Source of the DNA: Alopecurus myosuroides
Taxonomy: Eukaryota; Streptophyta; Magnoliopsida; Poales; Poaceae
Direction of reading: 5' to 3'
Assembly: GCA_028641055.1 (NCBI GenBank)
Contig: CM054057.1
Coordinates: 402,432,814 to 402,496,813, forward strand
Length of the DNA: 64,000 nt
Every line of letters begins with the position of its first letter. Position 1 is the stretch's first letter. Positions 54,172 to 64,000 of the stretch are shown here, one piece after another. A model generated the notes under the pieces. It was not told the DNA's origin. It saw nothing but the letters and a program-made list of their open reading frames with translations, and made no database searches. Both the position numbers and the translations under genes were made by a program.

Positions 54172-54173
54172 TG

Positions 54174-54713
54174 TGTCGAGACATCGTAGTATATTTCATA
54201 GACTGGGGTACCATGAGCCTACGGGTAGAGAAGTGGGGGGACGTGGTAGTACGACAACCAGGAACACCAAATTTACCCAGGTTTGGTACGTCGCAACGAG
54301 GCGGCGTTCCTACTCCTGCAATCTCACTAAACCAGGGCTGAAACCTGAAGTATAAAAAGTACAATGTGAGTAGGATTTCGCTAACTCGGCGAGGATCAAC
54401 TTCTCAGCGAGTTGGCTTCTAGATAATTGTCTGTCTTCTCTCCCGTCCGGCTTTATATAATAGCCGGGTTAGGACTTAGAGAAAGGAAACCTAGAAGACT
54501 ACGGAAAATATCTAACTTGGAAAGCAGGAATCCGCCTTCTACTCCAAGCCGTACCACTTTGGGCCGTGGTCCGGGTTCTTCTAGAATCTGGCTTCTGCGC
54601 GTCAGCTTACTTGGCCGCCTAATGTACTGTGATCCATTACCAATCAGGCCACCCTGGTAATCCGGCTCTTTAGGACAATGCCGGATATACCCATAATCGG
54701 TATATATCCGACA
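54174..54713 (-). repeat. 3' LTR of X-prime
   Basis: 540 bp; on the minus strand TGTCGGATATATACCGATTA at 54713 to GATGTCTCGACA at 54174. TATA box TATATAAAGCCGG near 54460. The polypurine tract CTTCTTGGGGGCTAT adjoins at 54714-54728. Confidence 0.9.
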
Positions 54714-54728
54714 ATAGCCCCCAAGAAG

Positions 54729-55170
54729 GATTGAGACTTCATTCCGCCACCTTTCGTCAATTCGCATTCTGCTCCGAGAAATGTTGGCGCTTTGTCTCGA
54801 TTCTTCTTTTTCCCAAACACATCATAACGCATAATTCGGATTTCATCCAAATCCGGCTTTTTCTTCCATGAGCCTTCGTGCAGAAAGAGTTTCTTGATGT
54901 GTAACTCAAAACTCAGATTTACCAGAATCCTACTTTTCTTCCATGAGCCTTCGTGGAGAAAGAACTTCGTGACGTCAGCGATGAAAACGTGTTGACATCA
55001 CGGACCTTTGGTTTAGTCAAAAATTCTGAAACGTATCTCTGACAGATTCTCGCGGGAAACGAGGGGATAACACTTATCACTCCACCTCCTTATTTCCCGG
55101 GTTTTCTGGTACGTGACACGCGTCGAAGATCTAACGGTCAAAAGAGTCGTTGTGACGCATCTCAACGTTT
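54729..55170. other. X-prime spacer between LTR and antisense gene
   Basis: Non-coding. The phrase CTTCCATGAGCCTTCGTG with AGAAAGA occurs twice (about 54864 and 54938). Sequence GATTCTCGCGGGAAACGAGG near 55045 matches the equivalent spacer in X. No frame of interest. Confidence 0.5.
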
Positions 55171-55177
55171 TTCCGGC

Positions 55178-55185
55178 TATAAATA
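55178..55185 (+). promoter_or_regulatory. TATA box of the antisense gene in X-prime
   Basis: GGCTATAAATAGCCG, 177 bases upstream of the ATG at 55355 and followed by a pyrimidine-rich leader. It is the same box as in X. Confidence 0.65.
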
Positions 55186-55354
55186 GCCGCCTTCGGGCCC
55201 TCCGGTTTCCCTTCCGCTCTCACTCCATCTTCCAGCCCCCTAGCGCCATTGCCCTCGAGCCAAAAGCTTTCAAGTGTGAGCAGAGCCCGTGCGTCCCGCA
55301 CCGTCTTCGGAAAACACCATCGGAGGTTCCAGATCTTCACCGCGCCGCCCAAAA

Positions 55355-58300
55355 ATGGTCACGGCGATTCACCTCGCGCCACGGAGGAAGCCTCTGTCGC
55401 CCTCAACATCGACGATATCATCAACGACATAGATCCTCAATTGGATTCTCCCGGCCGCGCTGCCGCGAGCGCGTCGGAGGGAACTACCGATGGCTTGGCC
55501 CGCGAGGATCCTCCTCTCGCGGCCGAAAACTTGGCGTCGTCATCTGTCGTGCGGTCTCCGCCCCTCACCACCGAGACAGAGGAAGAGAAACTCACACTCG
55601 TCGGTAAGGAACTCGCCACCGCGGCCGCCACTGGAGCGGATGAAGACGGGAAATGTCCGGGAATTGGAGCCATTGTAACTTGGTTCCTTCCCTCCTTTCG
55701 ACAATGGAGAAGGAGGGACTGATTCAGAAGGGGAAGTGACGGAACGAGGAGGACGACTCCGAGCCAACGCCGAAAGCCGGGGAAAGGGTTCTGCTTACCT
55801 CGCACATTAGCAGAGGTATGGGTTTTCCGCCTTCTGCCTTTTTCCTCCAGGTCCTCAACCACTATAACATTCAACCCCACAATCTTCCTCTCAATTCCAT
55901 TCTCTATCTAGTCGGGTTCCAAGCCCTCTTTGAAGGGTATCTAGGATTAGAACCTAGGTTAGATTTCTGGCAATACTGCTTCGGGGTTAAGCGAAACCCT
56001 TATGAGGGCGCACTCCCGACTTGCGGAACCATTTCCTTCACCCTCCGTAGGTTTAGGGAGGACTGGTTCCCCAACATAAAAACCTCGGAATCCATCAAGT
56101 TTTGTACGGGTTCCTTCTTTTCCCACCAAGATGTCCCGATTCCTGGAAAGGAAACGGGAATTCCACCTGTTGTCAACTCTGCCGCCACTCCCCAAGATAA
56201 TTGGGCAGTGGACGCAGTTCAGTCTTTGCCGGATGATTTGATGAAAATCGAACGGCGGATCAAAAACTCGTCTCCTCTACTCCTCCTCTTACCGGCACCG
56301 ACACAGTTCTGTGTTGGTTCGGGATACGTATCTAGCCTTTGGCGTATCGCGGAACCCGGCTTCTTTGTGAATACAAGGGCCCGGAAGATACAATGAGGGG
56401 AACAGACAAAGCGTTCTCCAAGAGGGATTTCAAGAAGCGGGTTAATCACTTGGTCGCGACTCGCGACCAATATGAAGAAAGCCGAGAGATGTATCACGAG
56501 GGAAACCCAGCTCCAAAGGTAATGTTCTTTCCTATTTGGGCAGTTTCTTGGAATTTTATCTTTCTCAGATTTCTGACTTAGCCGGATTTTGCGCTTTTCT
56601 CCATAGTTCGACGCTCTCGCTGATAAGGATCTTGCGACCGATGCCGAATTGGATGCACTGTGTGCCAACTTTTCTGGTGGACGGAAGCGCAAGAAGCCAT
56701 CGACTGCTCAAGAAGTGGTTGAATTGACGGAATTCCCGTCGCTACTTCCAGGTAAATCATCCGGGTTGCTTTTTTCTCTACTTTTTGTCGCAGGAGTTCT
56801 TTTCTTTTCTCGCAATTCTAACTTCTCATATTTTCTTTCTTTTTAGCATGGCTCCCACAACACTGAAGCCAAAAGGCCGGAAGAAAATTATGTCTGTGGC
56901 CCGGAGAGGATCACAAACTTCTCCTGCTGCTGCTCCCGACACTCTGGTCGCAGCTGCGGAGGAAAACATGTCTGCTAGGGAGGAGGAAACCGAGCAGACC
57001 AGCCAACCCAGTGCGCCGGAAACGGACGCGAGGGAAAGGGCGGTGCCTAAGGTGGGAGGTCCTTCTCGAGTTCCAGAGGAGGAGCCTATCCTGACATTCG
57101 ACAAGGAGTTCAAGGTAAAGGAGGAGCCATTTGACGAACACGGGTTTCTCAAACCGTGGGCAACAAAACACTTCGCTCCTGCTCCCTTAATCCGTCCTTG
57201 GTCGCAAGGCGGGCTTATTGTAAGGATTAACTTCATATTTTCACCTCGGCAGGTCATCCAGGACGACCTTTGCCACGTCAGGATTCTTTTTACAGAGTAC
57301 GCAAAAGAAATCAACGAGAACTTGTCGGGTCTTCAATGGATGAGCCAGGTAATATCTCTAGCCCCCCAAGCATTTTGTCAAAAGCATACTTTTTTACTTA
57401 ATGCTTTTTCCATTACCTTGCTTGATTTCTGACTTAAGCGCTTTGTTTCTTTTCCTTGTTTCAGCAAACTGCCGAAACCAATAACATGGAGATGTTCAGC
57501 AAGCTCACCATCAAGAATAAGGAGGTGAAAACCCTTCTTAATATTCTTGAAGATAAAGAATCTGAGCTGGCCACCGTTCAGCAAAAGCTGGATGAATCAG
57601 CAGGTAAGTTTTTTCATTGCTTTTGCTTGGAAAATTTTCTAAGTATTTTTCCGAGTTTCTAACTCTTCCTTTCACTTGCTTTTCGGCTTCTTTGGCGAAA
57701 GCCAAACAATTTGCTGAATATGCCGACAATGCGGAGAACCTCGCAAGGAAAACATGGAGCTTCACAAGATCACTTTGAAGTTCCAGAAGGACCTGGAGGC
57801 CAGCGAACTGGCTGTCGGCATTGCTGAGTCCAAGGCCTCCAACCAGGCCGAGAAGGACAAAGCCACCATCAGGGACCTGGAGAACGCCCTAAACCAGCGC
57901 CTGGAGGAAGGCACGGAGATGGACCGAATCCTCGGTAAGTTTTTTGACTTTTACCATATTTTCCCTTCTTCACTTCTTTTGCTTTCCTTAACTTTGTTTT
58001 GTTGATTGAAACAGAAGGTAGCCCCCAACTAACCCGGATCAAAAGAATCCGGGCTTTCCAGAAGGTCTTCACCACGCTCAAAGCTGCGGGGATGTTACTT
58101 ATTAATAAGTACATTCCCGACAAATCAGGGGAGTTCTCGGAAGTTAGGAAGCTTCCTGAGGCGATCGTGGAGGTGGCGAACCGCAAGGAGTCTTGGTTCC
58201 GCTCCACGGCTCGCAGTGGTGCGCGCATGGCCCTTGGGCTCATGCGTATGCAATATACCACCGCCAAGTCTTGGCGCGTGGCATCCGGTATTCCTCAGGG

Positions 58301-58448
58301 ATACACGGACGCTCAGCGGGCCAGCATCTTTGATGCAATCAAAGGCCACGCCACCAAGATTGCCAACATGGTGAACATCTCCACCTTCTACCCCGAGGAG
58401 GAATCTAGCAGCAAGGACAAAGACTTGGATGCCGAAGAAGCTGCTTGA
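55355..58448 (+). pseudogene. Antisense spliced accessory gene of X-prime
   Basis: Plus-strand exons: 55355-56518, 56607-56751, 56847-57348, 57465-57603, about 57686-57933, 58015-58448; the same six-exon layout as in X. Exon 1 has the Transposase_28-like core in one open stretch (55818-56240: FLQVLNHYNIQPHNLPLN, LFEGYLGLEPRLDFWQYCFG). Exon 2 has GGRKRKKPSTAQEV, exon 3 FAPAPLIRPWSQGGLIVRIN, exons 4-5 the coiled coil (AEKDKATIRDLENALNQRLE) and exon 6 SGARMALGLMRMQYTTAKSW and an acidic tail ending at TGA 58446-58448. Damage: indels soon after the ATG and near 55720-55740, a stop there, a frame change near 56270, and an AG-to-GG change at the exon 5 acceptor (TTTTCGG where X has TTTTCAG). Exon 6 is open where X is frameshifted, so the two copies decayed independently. 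Confidence 0.7.
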
Positions 58449-59046
58449 ATCCTGGGTAGAAGATATGAAAATAGAAGCATTACTGTTCTTACAATGTAAC
58501 ACTTATTGTAATGCTATCTATTCTTTTGTATAAACAAGTACTCCGCTTTTGGAGTTAAATTATTAAGTCTTTGCAAGTTTTCCGGGTTTTAATTCCTTTA
58601 TCTTCTAAGTTCTCTGTTTATATGCCCTAACTGTCCTTAGTGTTTGAAATGGCTCGATAGTACATATATTCACGCCACGTGACTGGGTATAACCGATCAT
58701 TCGAAACTCGGAATCGTACTAAAGGCATTTTTACTTACTAATTTCATTGACCCAACACATAAAAAATCAGATAATACTTAGAGAAAAGTAAGGAATTGTA
58801 AAATTGTATGAAACTCAGGCACGCAGGCACAATCTGGGTTTCCTTAAGTCTCCTTAGGCTGAAAAGCATTCAGTTTTATAACTCCGAGCACGCATGCACA
58901 ATTCGGGTTAACATTGAGTATTTTGAAAGATCATTGGGAAATAGATAAGGCGGACTTATGCTTTGTATGAAAACAGATAAAACAGTAATACATGAATTCC
59001 GAAAACTTTATTTCATGATCTCAAAGATGTTTACATAGAAATTGAA
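58449..59046. other. X-prime convergent 3' spacer
   Basis: Counterpart of 41856-42446 in X: the GTTAACATTGAGTATTTTGA and CAGGCACGCAGGCACAATCT phrases are shared in complement. TTTATTTCATGATC near 59009 contains the complement of the pol polyadenylation signal. Confidence 0.5.
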
Positions 59047-61175
59047 CTAGGTGTAGAAGGGACGTAACTGCTGGATGCTCCAGGGCCTTATTGTCTCTCC
59101 TAGTTCGACATCTATCTTCCTCTTTCTTTTGCGATTCGGACGCTTGGGATCATCTTACGTGCGAATATCTACAAGATAATAAGATCCATTTTTCATAGCC
59201 TTGCTAATGACAAACGATCCCTCCCAGAATGGGGCTAACTTGTGCTTCCTTTCTTGCACCAATCTTAGCACTAGGGCACCTTCTTTGAAAGATCGATGCC
59301 TGATTTTCCGACTATGGTAGCGTCTCAATCCTTGCTAATAAATGGCGGATCTTTGAAGCACAAGGTCTCGTTCTTCTTCTAAAAGATCGACGGCATCTTG
59401 TCGTGCGCATTCGGCATCCGAGTCATCGTAAGTCTGCACTCTTGGGCTATCATGGAGCATGTCCGTTGGAAGCATTGCTTCCGCACCATAGACCAAGAAA
59501 AACGGGGTTTGCCCTGTTGATCTATTTGGCGTCGTTAGAATACTCCAAAGCACGAAAGGTAGTTCTTCTACCCATGCTCCAGCTGCTCTATGAAGAGGAG
59601 ATTCGAGTCTTGGGCATATTCCTTGCAGGATTGAGCTTTCATTCTTTCAACCTGCCCATTGAATTGTGGGTGAGCCACAGATGCAAGATCTAGGTGTATT
59701 CCCGTTTGTCGGCAATATTTTGCCAACTCTCCAATAGAAAAATTTGTCCCGTTGTCGGTGATTATGCTGTGTGGAACGACGTATCTCATGACTACGTCAA
59801 TGATGAAGTTTCTGGCAGTCACACCATCAAGTTTCTTGATGGGTTTCGCCTCCACCCACTTGGTATACTTATCCACTGCAACGAGTAGATGTGTAAGTCT
59901 GCCTGTTGCATTTTTGAATGGTCCCATCATATCTAGCCCCCAGACCGCGAACGGCCATGTTATAGGGATAGTTTTGAGTGCTTGAGCTGGCATATTCGTC
60001 TGCTTGGCATAATACTGGCATCCGGCACATGTGTTTACTACGTGTTCGGCATCTGTATTGGCTGTGAGCCAGAAAAACCCTGCACGAAATGCTTTTTTGA
60101 CTATGCTTTTTGATTGAGCATGATGTCCGCAATCTCCTGCATGGATTTCTTGCAAAATTTTCTCGTCCTTCCTCTGGCGAAATACATCGCTGAAAAATTG
60201 CGATAGTGTTGCGCTTATACATGCAACCATTGATTACGGTGTATCCTTTGCATCGGCGTTGTATCTGTGTTTGCAAGACCTCGTCTGCTCCATCCGGGAA
60301 CTTCTGATCAACTAAGAAGTTTAAGTACGGAATCGTCCAATCCGGGTTAACGAGCAGAACTTCAATTGACTCGGAAACGAGAGGATAATCAACATCACCA
60401 CCTTCGATTGATGGTTCATGCAAGTGTTGGACGAACACATCAGGTGGTAGGGTTCTCACTCTTTCCGACCCCATGCGGGATAACGCATCCGCGTTCCAAT
60501 TTTCTTCCCTTTTGATGTGAAGTACTTCAAATCCAAGGAAGAAAATGGCAAACTCGTCCACCGTTCTCCGATACTCGGCATGATGGGGCTTTTGGCGTCC
60601 CATGTTTGGTTTAGCTGATGTTGTACCAAATCTGAGTCACCATAGCATAGTATGCGTTTGATGCCTATTTATTTTTCAATATTCAAGCCATGAAGCAATG
60701 CTTCGTATTCTGTCACGTTCTTACTGGCATTGAAGTGTATTTGCAATACATACTCCATAATGTCACCTTTTGGGGATTTTAGCACTACACCAGCTCCAGC
60801 GCCTTCTTTCATCTTGGATCCGTCAAAATGCATAATTCAGTATTCCGACTCCGGCATTGGTGTGTTCTCCATTGCTTCTGTCCAATCAGCGACAAAATCT
60901 GCCAACACCTGGGATTTAATTGTCGTCCGGGGTTGGTACTTAATGTCGAACGCAGCTAGCTCAATGCCCCATTTGGCTACTCGGCCTGTTGCGTCCGCAT
61001 TGTTAATGATATCCCCTAGTGGTGCTTTGCTTACAACTGTTATGGAATGCCCTTGGAAATAATGGCGAGTTTTCTAGATGCGAAAAACAAGCCACATGCC
61101 AGCTTTTGAAAATGTGGATACCTTTGCTTTGACTCAGAGAACACTTCACTAACATAGTATACTGGATGCTGATCC
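59047..61175 (-). pseudogene. X-prime aRNH and integrase
   Basis: Reading the minus strand: RNase H/aRNH remnants from 61175 to about 60600; linker RRCKGYTVINGCMYKRNT; integrase zinc domain (HAGDCGHHAQSKS ... CAGCQYYAKQ, intact within the frame 60230-59568); core residues WGLDMMGPF, ITDNGTNFS, FNGQVERM (D,D,E); then a frame change near 59570 and LWSILTTPNRSTGQTP, VYGAEAMLPTDMLHDSPR; C-terminal domain ending at TAG 59049-59047. A further frame shift lies near 60190. It is better preserved than X in the zinc domain and confirms that X's TAG at 40895 replaced a Gln codon. The 5' end is cut at 61176 by the hAT element. Confidence 0.85.
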
Positions 61176-64000
61176 TAGCGGCGGCGCCACAAGGGGGTCG
61201 AGGGTACGCGGTCGACCCGGCTCGATTTCGGGCAAAAAAAAAATACTACGCATCCTTCCTCGGCCACCTTAGTCCCGACCCCAACCTTCTCGTCTCCACC
61301 CTTCGTCTCCATCTGGCGCTGCCACAACCCGGCCGCCCCTGCCTCGCAACGCCCGCTGCCCTTGTCTCGTCTCCATCGCGCCGCCTGCACCCCGGCCGCC
61401 CCTTCCTCGCCCGGTCGCCCCGCCCCTGCCTCGTCTCCACCGCACCGCCACACCTCGGCCGCCCCTGCCTCGTCTCCTGCGGTCCCGCTCCGCCCCTGCC
61501 TCTCCCCGCGCCGCCCCGGTCCCGCTCCAGCCCACATCGCCCCTGCCTCGTCTCCTGCGGCCGCCCCTGCCTCGTCTCCTGCGGTCCCGCTCCAGCCCAC
61601 ATCGCCCCGGCGCCGGCCGGTGGCCGCTGCTCTCTGTGAATCAGTGATGGACTCCGACGAAGAAAGGGAGTGGATTGAGATGCAGGCTGAGGAGGTCGAA
61701 GCTGCTGCAGCCTTGGCTCAAGCTCGGGAAGAAGAATCTGCAGCGATTTCCAGAAACCTCAAGAGGTTACGCCAGGTTAGATGAAAGATTGATTTCAATT
61801 TCGGTGTCTATTATCTATTGTTGATGACTTGATGATGTTTATAGTCTAGTGACCAGAAGTATCCTATGTTGCAGGATACTCAACAATCAAATACTACTGA
61901 AATCTTTGATCTAGAAAATGTGGTTGCGGATCCTGGAGTTAGGAGACCAATTGATGAATTTGGTACCCCTGAAATTAGAGATAAAATGAGATGGGAATAT
62001 TTGTCTAGAGGTCGTAATCGTTTAATTGTTCATAATTTTCCCAAAACAAAATTTGGTGCGGATGACCGGTCATTTTTAGATGCATGGCATGAAAAATATG
62101 ATTGGTTAGAATATAGTGTGGAGAAGGATGCTGCATATTGTTTCTATTGTTTTCTTTTCAAATCTGCAAGCAATAGTTCACACTTTGGTCATGATGTTTT
62201 CACAAAGAAGGGGTTTAAAAATTGGAAGAAAGCATCGGAAAATTTCAAGTCTCATGTAGGTGGACCAAGTAGTATTCACAATAATGCAAGAAATAGTTGT
62301 GAAGATTTCAGAAATAAGAAGCAAAGTGTGACATATGCTCTTGTCTGTCATGAAGAACAATTGCATATTGATTATGAGATTCGTTTGAGGGTTGTTGTGG
62401 GTGTTGTCAGATTTCTGCTTGAGCAAGGTCTAGCTTTTCGTGGGCATGATGAGTCTAGCACTTCCTTGAACAAAGGTAATTTCCGTGAGATGTTGGATTG
62501 GTATGGCGCAAGATGCAAGGAGGTAGCCAATGTGATTAATGAGAATGCTCCTGGCAATTGTCAATTGACATCTCGTGAAATCCAACTAGATATAGCAAAA
62601 GCATGTACAGAAGAGACTACAGCAGTTATAATGAGTGAGCTTGGAAATGCATCTTTCTCTGTACTTGTTGACGAGTCTCGTGATGTATCGGTTAAAGAGC
62701 AAATGGCTGTGATCTTGAGGTAGTTTCTGTGTACTTATTGGCTAGTTTTTTTGTAGTTATCTTTTGTAATCTTATATGTTCTTGTCTTATTGTTTGTAGG
62801 TTTGTGAACCGAAAAGGAGAGATATTGGAAAGATTGCTCGGTGTTGAGCATGTTCTTGATACTACATCGGCTTCTTTGAAAAGATGTTTAGATGCAATGT
62901 TTGTTGATCATAATTTGTCCATATCAAGATTAAGAGGACAAGGATATGATGGTGCCTCTAATATGCGTGGGGAGCTAAATGGTTTAAAATATTGGTTTTG
63001 GCAGATAACCCTCATGCCTTTTATGTGCATTGTTTTGCACACCAACTTCAATTGGTGGTTGTGGGGGTTGTAAAAGGACTTCTACCAATTGGGCACTTCT
63101 TTGGTCACTTAAACAAGATTGTCAGCATGGTTAGTTTTTCTTGTACATAATTGCAAATAGTTGTCAACTCTTTATCTATATTTCAATTCTAATTTTTGCA
63201 TGCACATTTCTTGTAGGTGAGTGCCTCTTGTAAGAAGAAAGATGTATTGTTGCAACTGCATCATGACCGTTTGGTAGCACAACTAGAGAGTGGAGAGATC
63301 TCATCGGGAAGAGGCCAAAATCAAGAGACAAGTTTAGCAAGACTAGGAGATACTCGTTGGGGATCCCACCATAGAACTCTAATTCGGACTTAAAATATGT
63401 GGGATTCAGTTGTTGAAGTGCTAGAGAGTGTTTCTCATGATGGGACAGATGTCGAGGAGAGAGGTTTGGCTTCAGGTTATATGATATACATGGAAATCTT
63501 TGAATTTGTTATTATCTTGCATTTGATGCTTCGAGTGCTTGGTATAACAAATAACTTGTCACAAGCATTGCAGTCCAAGGATCAGAACATAGTGAGCGCT
63601 ATGAATATGATTGTCTCGGTTAAAACTCTATTGCAGAAATTTAGAGATGATGGATGGGAGCATCTATTGCAGACTGCCACTAACTTTTGTGTTGGAAGAA
63701 ATATTGTGGTGCCGAACATGGATGATAACATTTTGGCAAGGGGTTATTCAAGGAGCTCACGCAAGATGGTTACTAACTACCATCATTACAAGGTACAACT
63801 CTTTAATGAGGTGCTTGATAGAAACATAAGTGAGATGAATCATAGATTTTCTGAAACCTCTACACGCCTATTGTTGTGCACCACATGCCTTGATCCTAGA
63901 GACCCATTTAGCAATTTTGATAATGATATGCTAGTTGAGCTTGCAACTATGTACTCTGCTGATTTCACTGCACATGATTGTTGTCTCTTGGTTGACGAAC
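61176..64000 (+). mobile_element. hAT DNA transposon inserted in X-prime (right end outside window)
   Basis: At 61175/61176 the X-prime sequence (complement of the RNase H region) changes abruptly to TAGCGGCGGCGCCACAAGGG, a terminal sequence of the TAGCGGCGGCGCCA/CAGTGGCGGAGCCA type that I know from plant hAT elements. A GC-rich leader and a multi-exon transposase gene follow. The right inverted end and the 8-bp target duplication would be beyond 64000; the left copy of the duplication should be within 61168-61175. Confidence 0.75.
61647..64000 (+). pseudogene. hAT transposase with TTF-type zinc finger (ZMYM1-like), partial
   Basis: Exons: 61647-61775, 61875-62719, 62800-63129, 63217 onward, with GT-AG introns (GTTAGA, GTAGTT, GTTAGT). 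Exon 1 starts MDSDEEREWIEMQAEE, an acidic helix. Exon 2 holds the TTF-type zinc finger (AAYCFYCFLFKS ... HFGHDVFTKKGFKNWKKA) and the start of the DUF4371/RNase H-like catalytic fold (FSVLVDESRDVSVKEQMAV). Exon 3 has the second motif LRGQGYDGASNMRGELNGLK, then a one-base frame change near 62985. Exon 4 has DTRWGSHHRTL followed by a TAA at 63389-63391. Later pieces (LLLCTTCLDPRDPFSNFD) resemble the region before the hAT dimerisation domain. The protein would cut and paste hAT elements in the nucleus. Two disabling changes make this copy inactive. Confidence 0.75.

Larger units (their letters stand above)
32825..54173 (+). pseudogene. Antisense accessory gene of element A (Transposase_28-like), split by insertions
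   Basis: A spliced gene running opposite to element A. Exons: 1, 32825-33780; 2, 33879-34233; 3, up to 46901, with its acceptor region hit by X; 4, 47199-47313; 5, 53436-53669; 6, 53749 onward, cut at 54173 by X-prime. Splice sites are GT-AG (GTGAGT, GTAAGT, GTAAGC, GTAGGC, GTAAGT). Exon 1 holds the putative-plant-transposon/Transposase_28 region (FLLGLLYVYGIQLHDLPPNA, then FLGIRPHWGLWKAIFKV after a one-base frame change near 33170). Exon 2 is acidic/basic (ERDYMDDEEESGSDQLRHRKRRR), like a nuclear-localisation tract. Exon 5 is coiled coil (RLKAEKAEALSRVKTLETEL) with a TAG at 53578. The start at 32825 follows a TATA box and is the only good ATG. No known activity; no transposase catalytic motif is visible. 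Confidence 0.65.
54174..61175 (-). mobile_element. Inverted, incomplete Tat element X-prime (3' two thirds)
   Basis: On the minus strand: first RNase H remnant and aRNH (from 61175), integrase (to 59047), antisense gene (plus strand, 55355-58448), polypurine tract, 3' LTR (54713-54174). Gag, RT and 5' LTR lie beyond the hAT insertion at 61176 and outside the window. Gene order and spacers match element X, but nucleotide divergence is much greater than between X's own LTRs, so it is an older or different subfamily member. The 5 bases before its LTR, CGGTG (54169-54173), are the expected target duplication; the partner is not visible. Confidence 0.85.

Noticed and set aside
61166..61639. GC-rich frames on both strands at the start of the hAT element
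   Set aside because: Repetitive Pro/Ala/Gly readings of a CGCCCCTGCCTCGTCTCC-type repeat; the real transposase start is the ATG at 61647.

Overview
This window is nuclear DNA of a grass, most likely Pooideae/Triticeae (wheat, Aegilops, barley or relatives). The reasons are nested LTR retrotransposons filling most of the space, an Athila/Sabrina-type LTR beginning TGATACGTC, a BARE/Angela-like copia LTR, Stowaway and hAT MITEs, PIF/Harbinger and Helitron elements, and one intron-rich host gene. The species call is inference. There is no bacterial, organellar or rRNA/tRNA content that I can see.

Layout. 1-2191: AT-rich, unrecognised. 2192-8465: a decayed copia element with a complete 5' LTR and PBS. 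8466-12372: 5' part of an Athila-lineage gypsy element on the minus strand (LTR, PBS, gag, protease). 12373-14569: 3' part of a chromovirus-like gypsy element (integrase, polypurine tract, LTR). 15294-16152: a solo LTR of the same family with TSD AATAT. 16551-20212: a 3.66-kb PIF/Harbinger element (TSD TTA) carrying a host-gene fragment. 20509-20834: a long-TIR MITE.

21348-30408 (minus strand) is the only host gene: RPAC1/AC40, the subunit shared by RNA polymerases I and III. Nine exons with GT-AG introns give an uninterrupted 390-residue frame. Intron 5 is swollen by a Helitron (24080-28278) that contains an hAT MITE, a disease-resistance LRR fragment and a 1.9-kb gag-only LTR element. The promoter at about 30770-30930 has site II motifs and a telo-box.

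From 31052 to the end lies a nest of Tat-lineage gypsy elements. Host element 'A' is on the minus strand (3' LTR 31052-31538) and carries a multi-exon antisense accessory gene from 32825 onward. Three insertions split that gene: a complete element 'X' (34317-46668, TSD AGCAG), a 6-kb LTR-like element 'B' (47348-53386, TSD CGCTA), and an inverted, incomplete copy 'X-prime' (54174-61175). X-prime is itself broken by an hAT transposon with a TTF-type zinc-finger transposase (61176 to the window end). X and X-prime each carry their own version of the same spliced antisense gene. A, X and X-prime all have a TATAAATA box upstream of it.

The most notable system here is therefore this antisense, intron-containing, separately promoted accessory gene in Tat retrotransposons, seen in three copies and two families. 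The copies in this window are all damaged.
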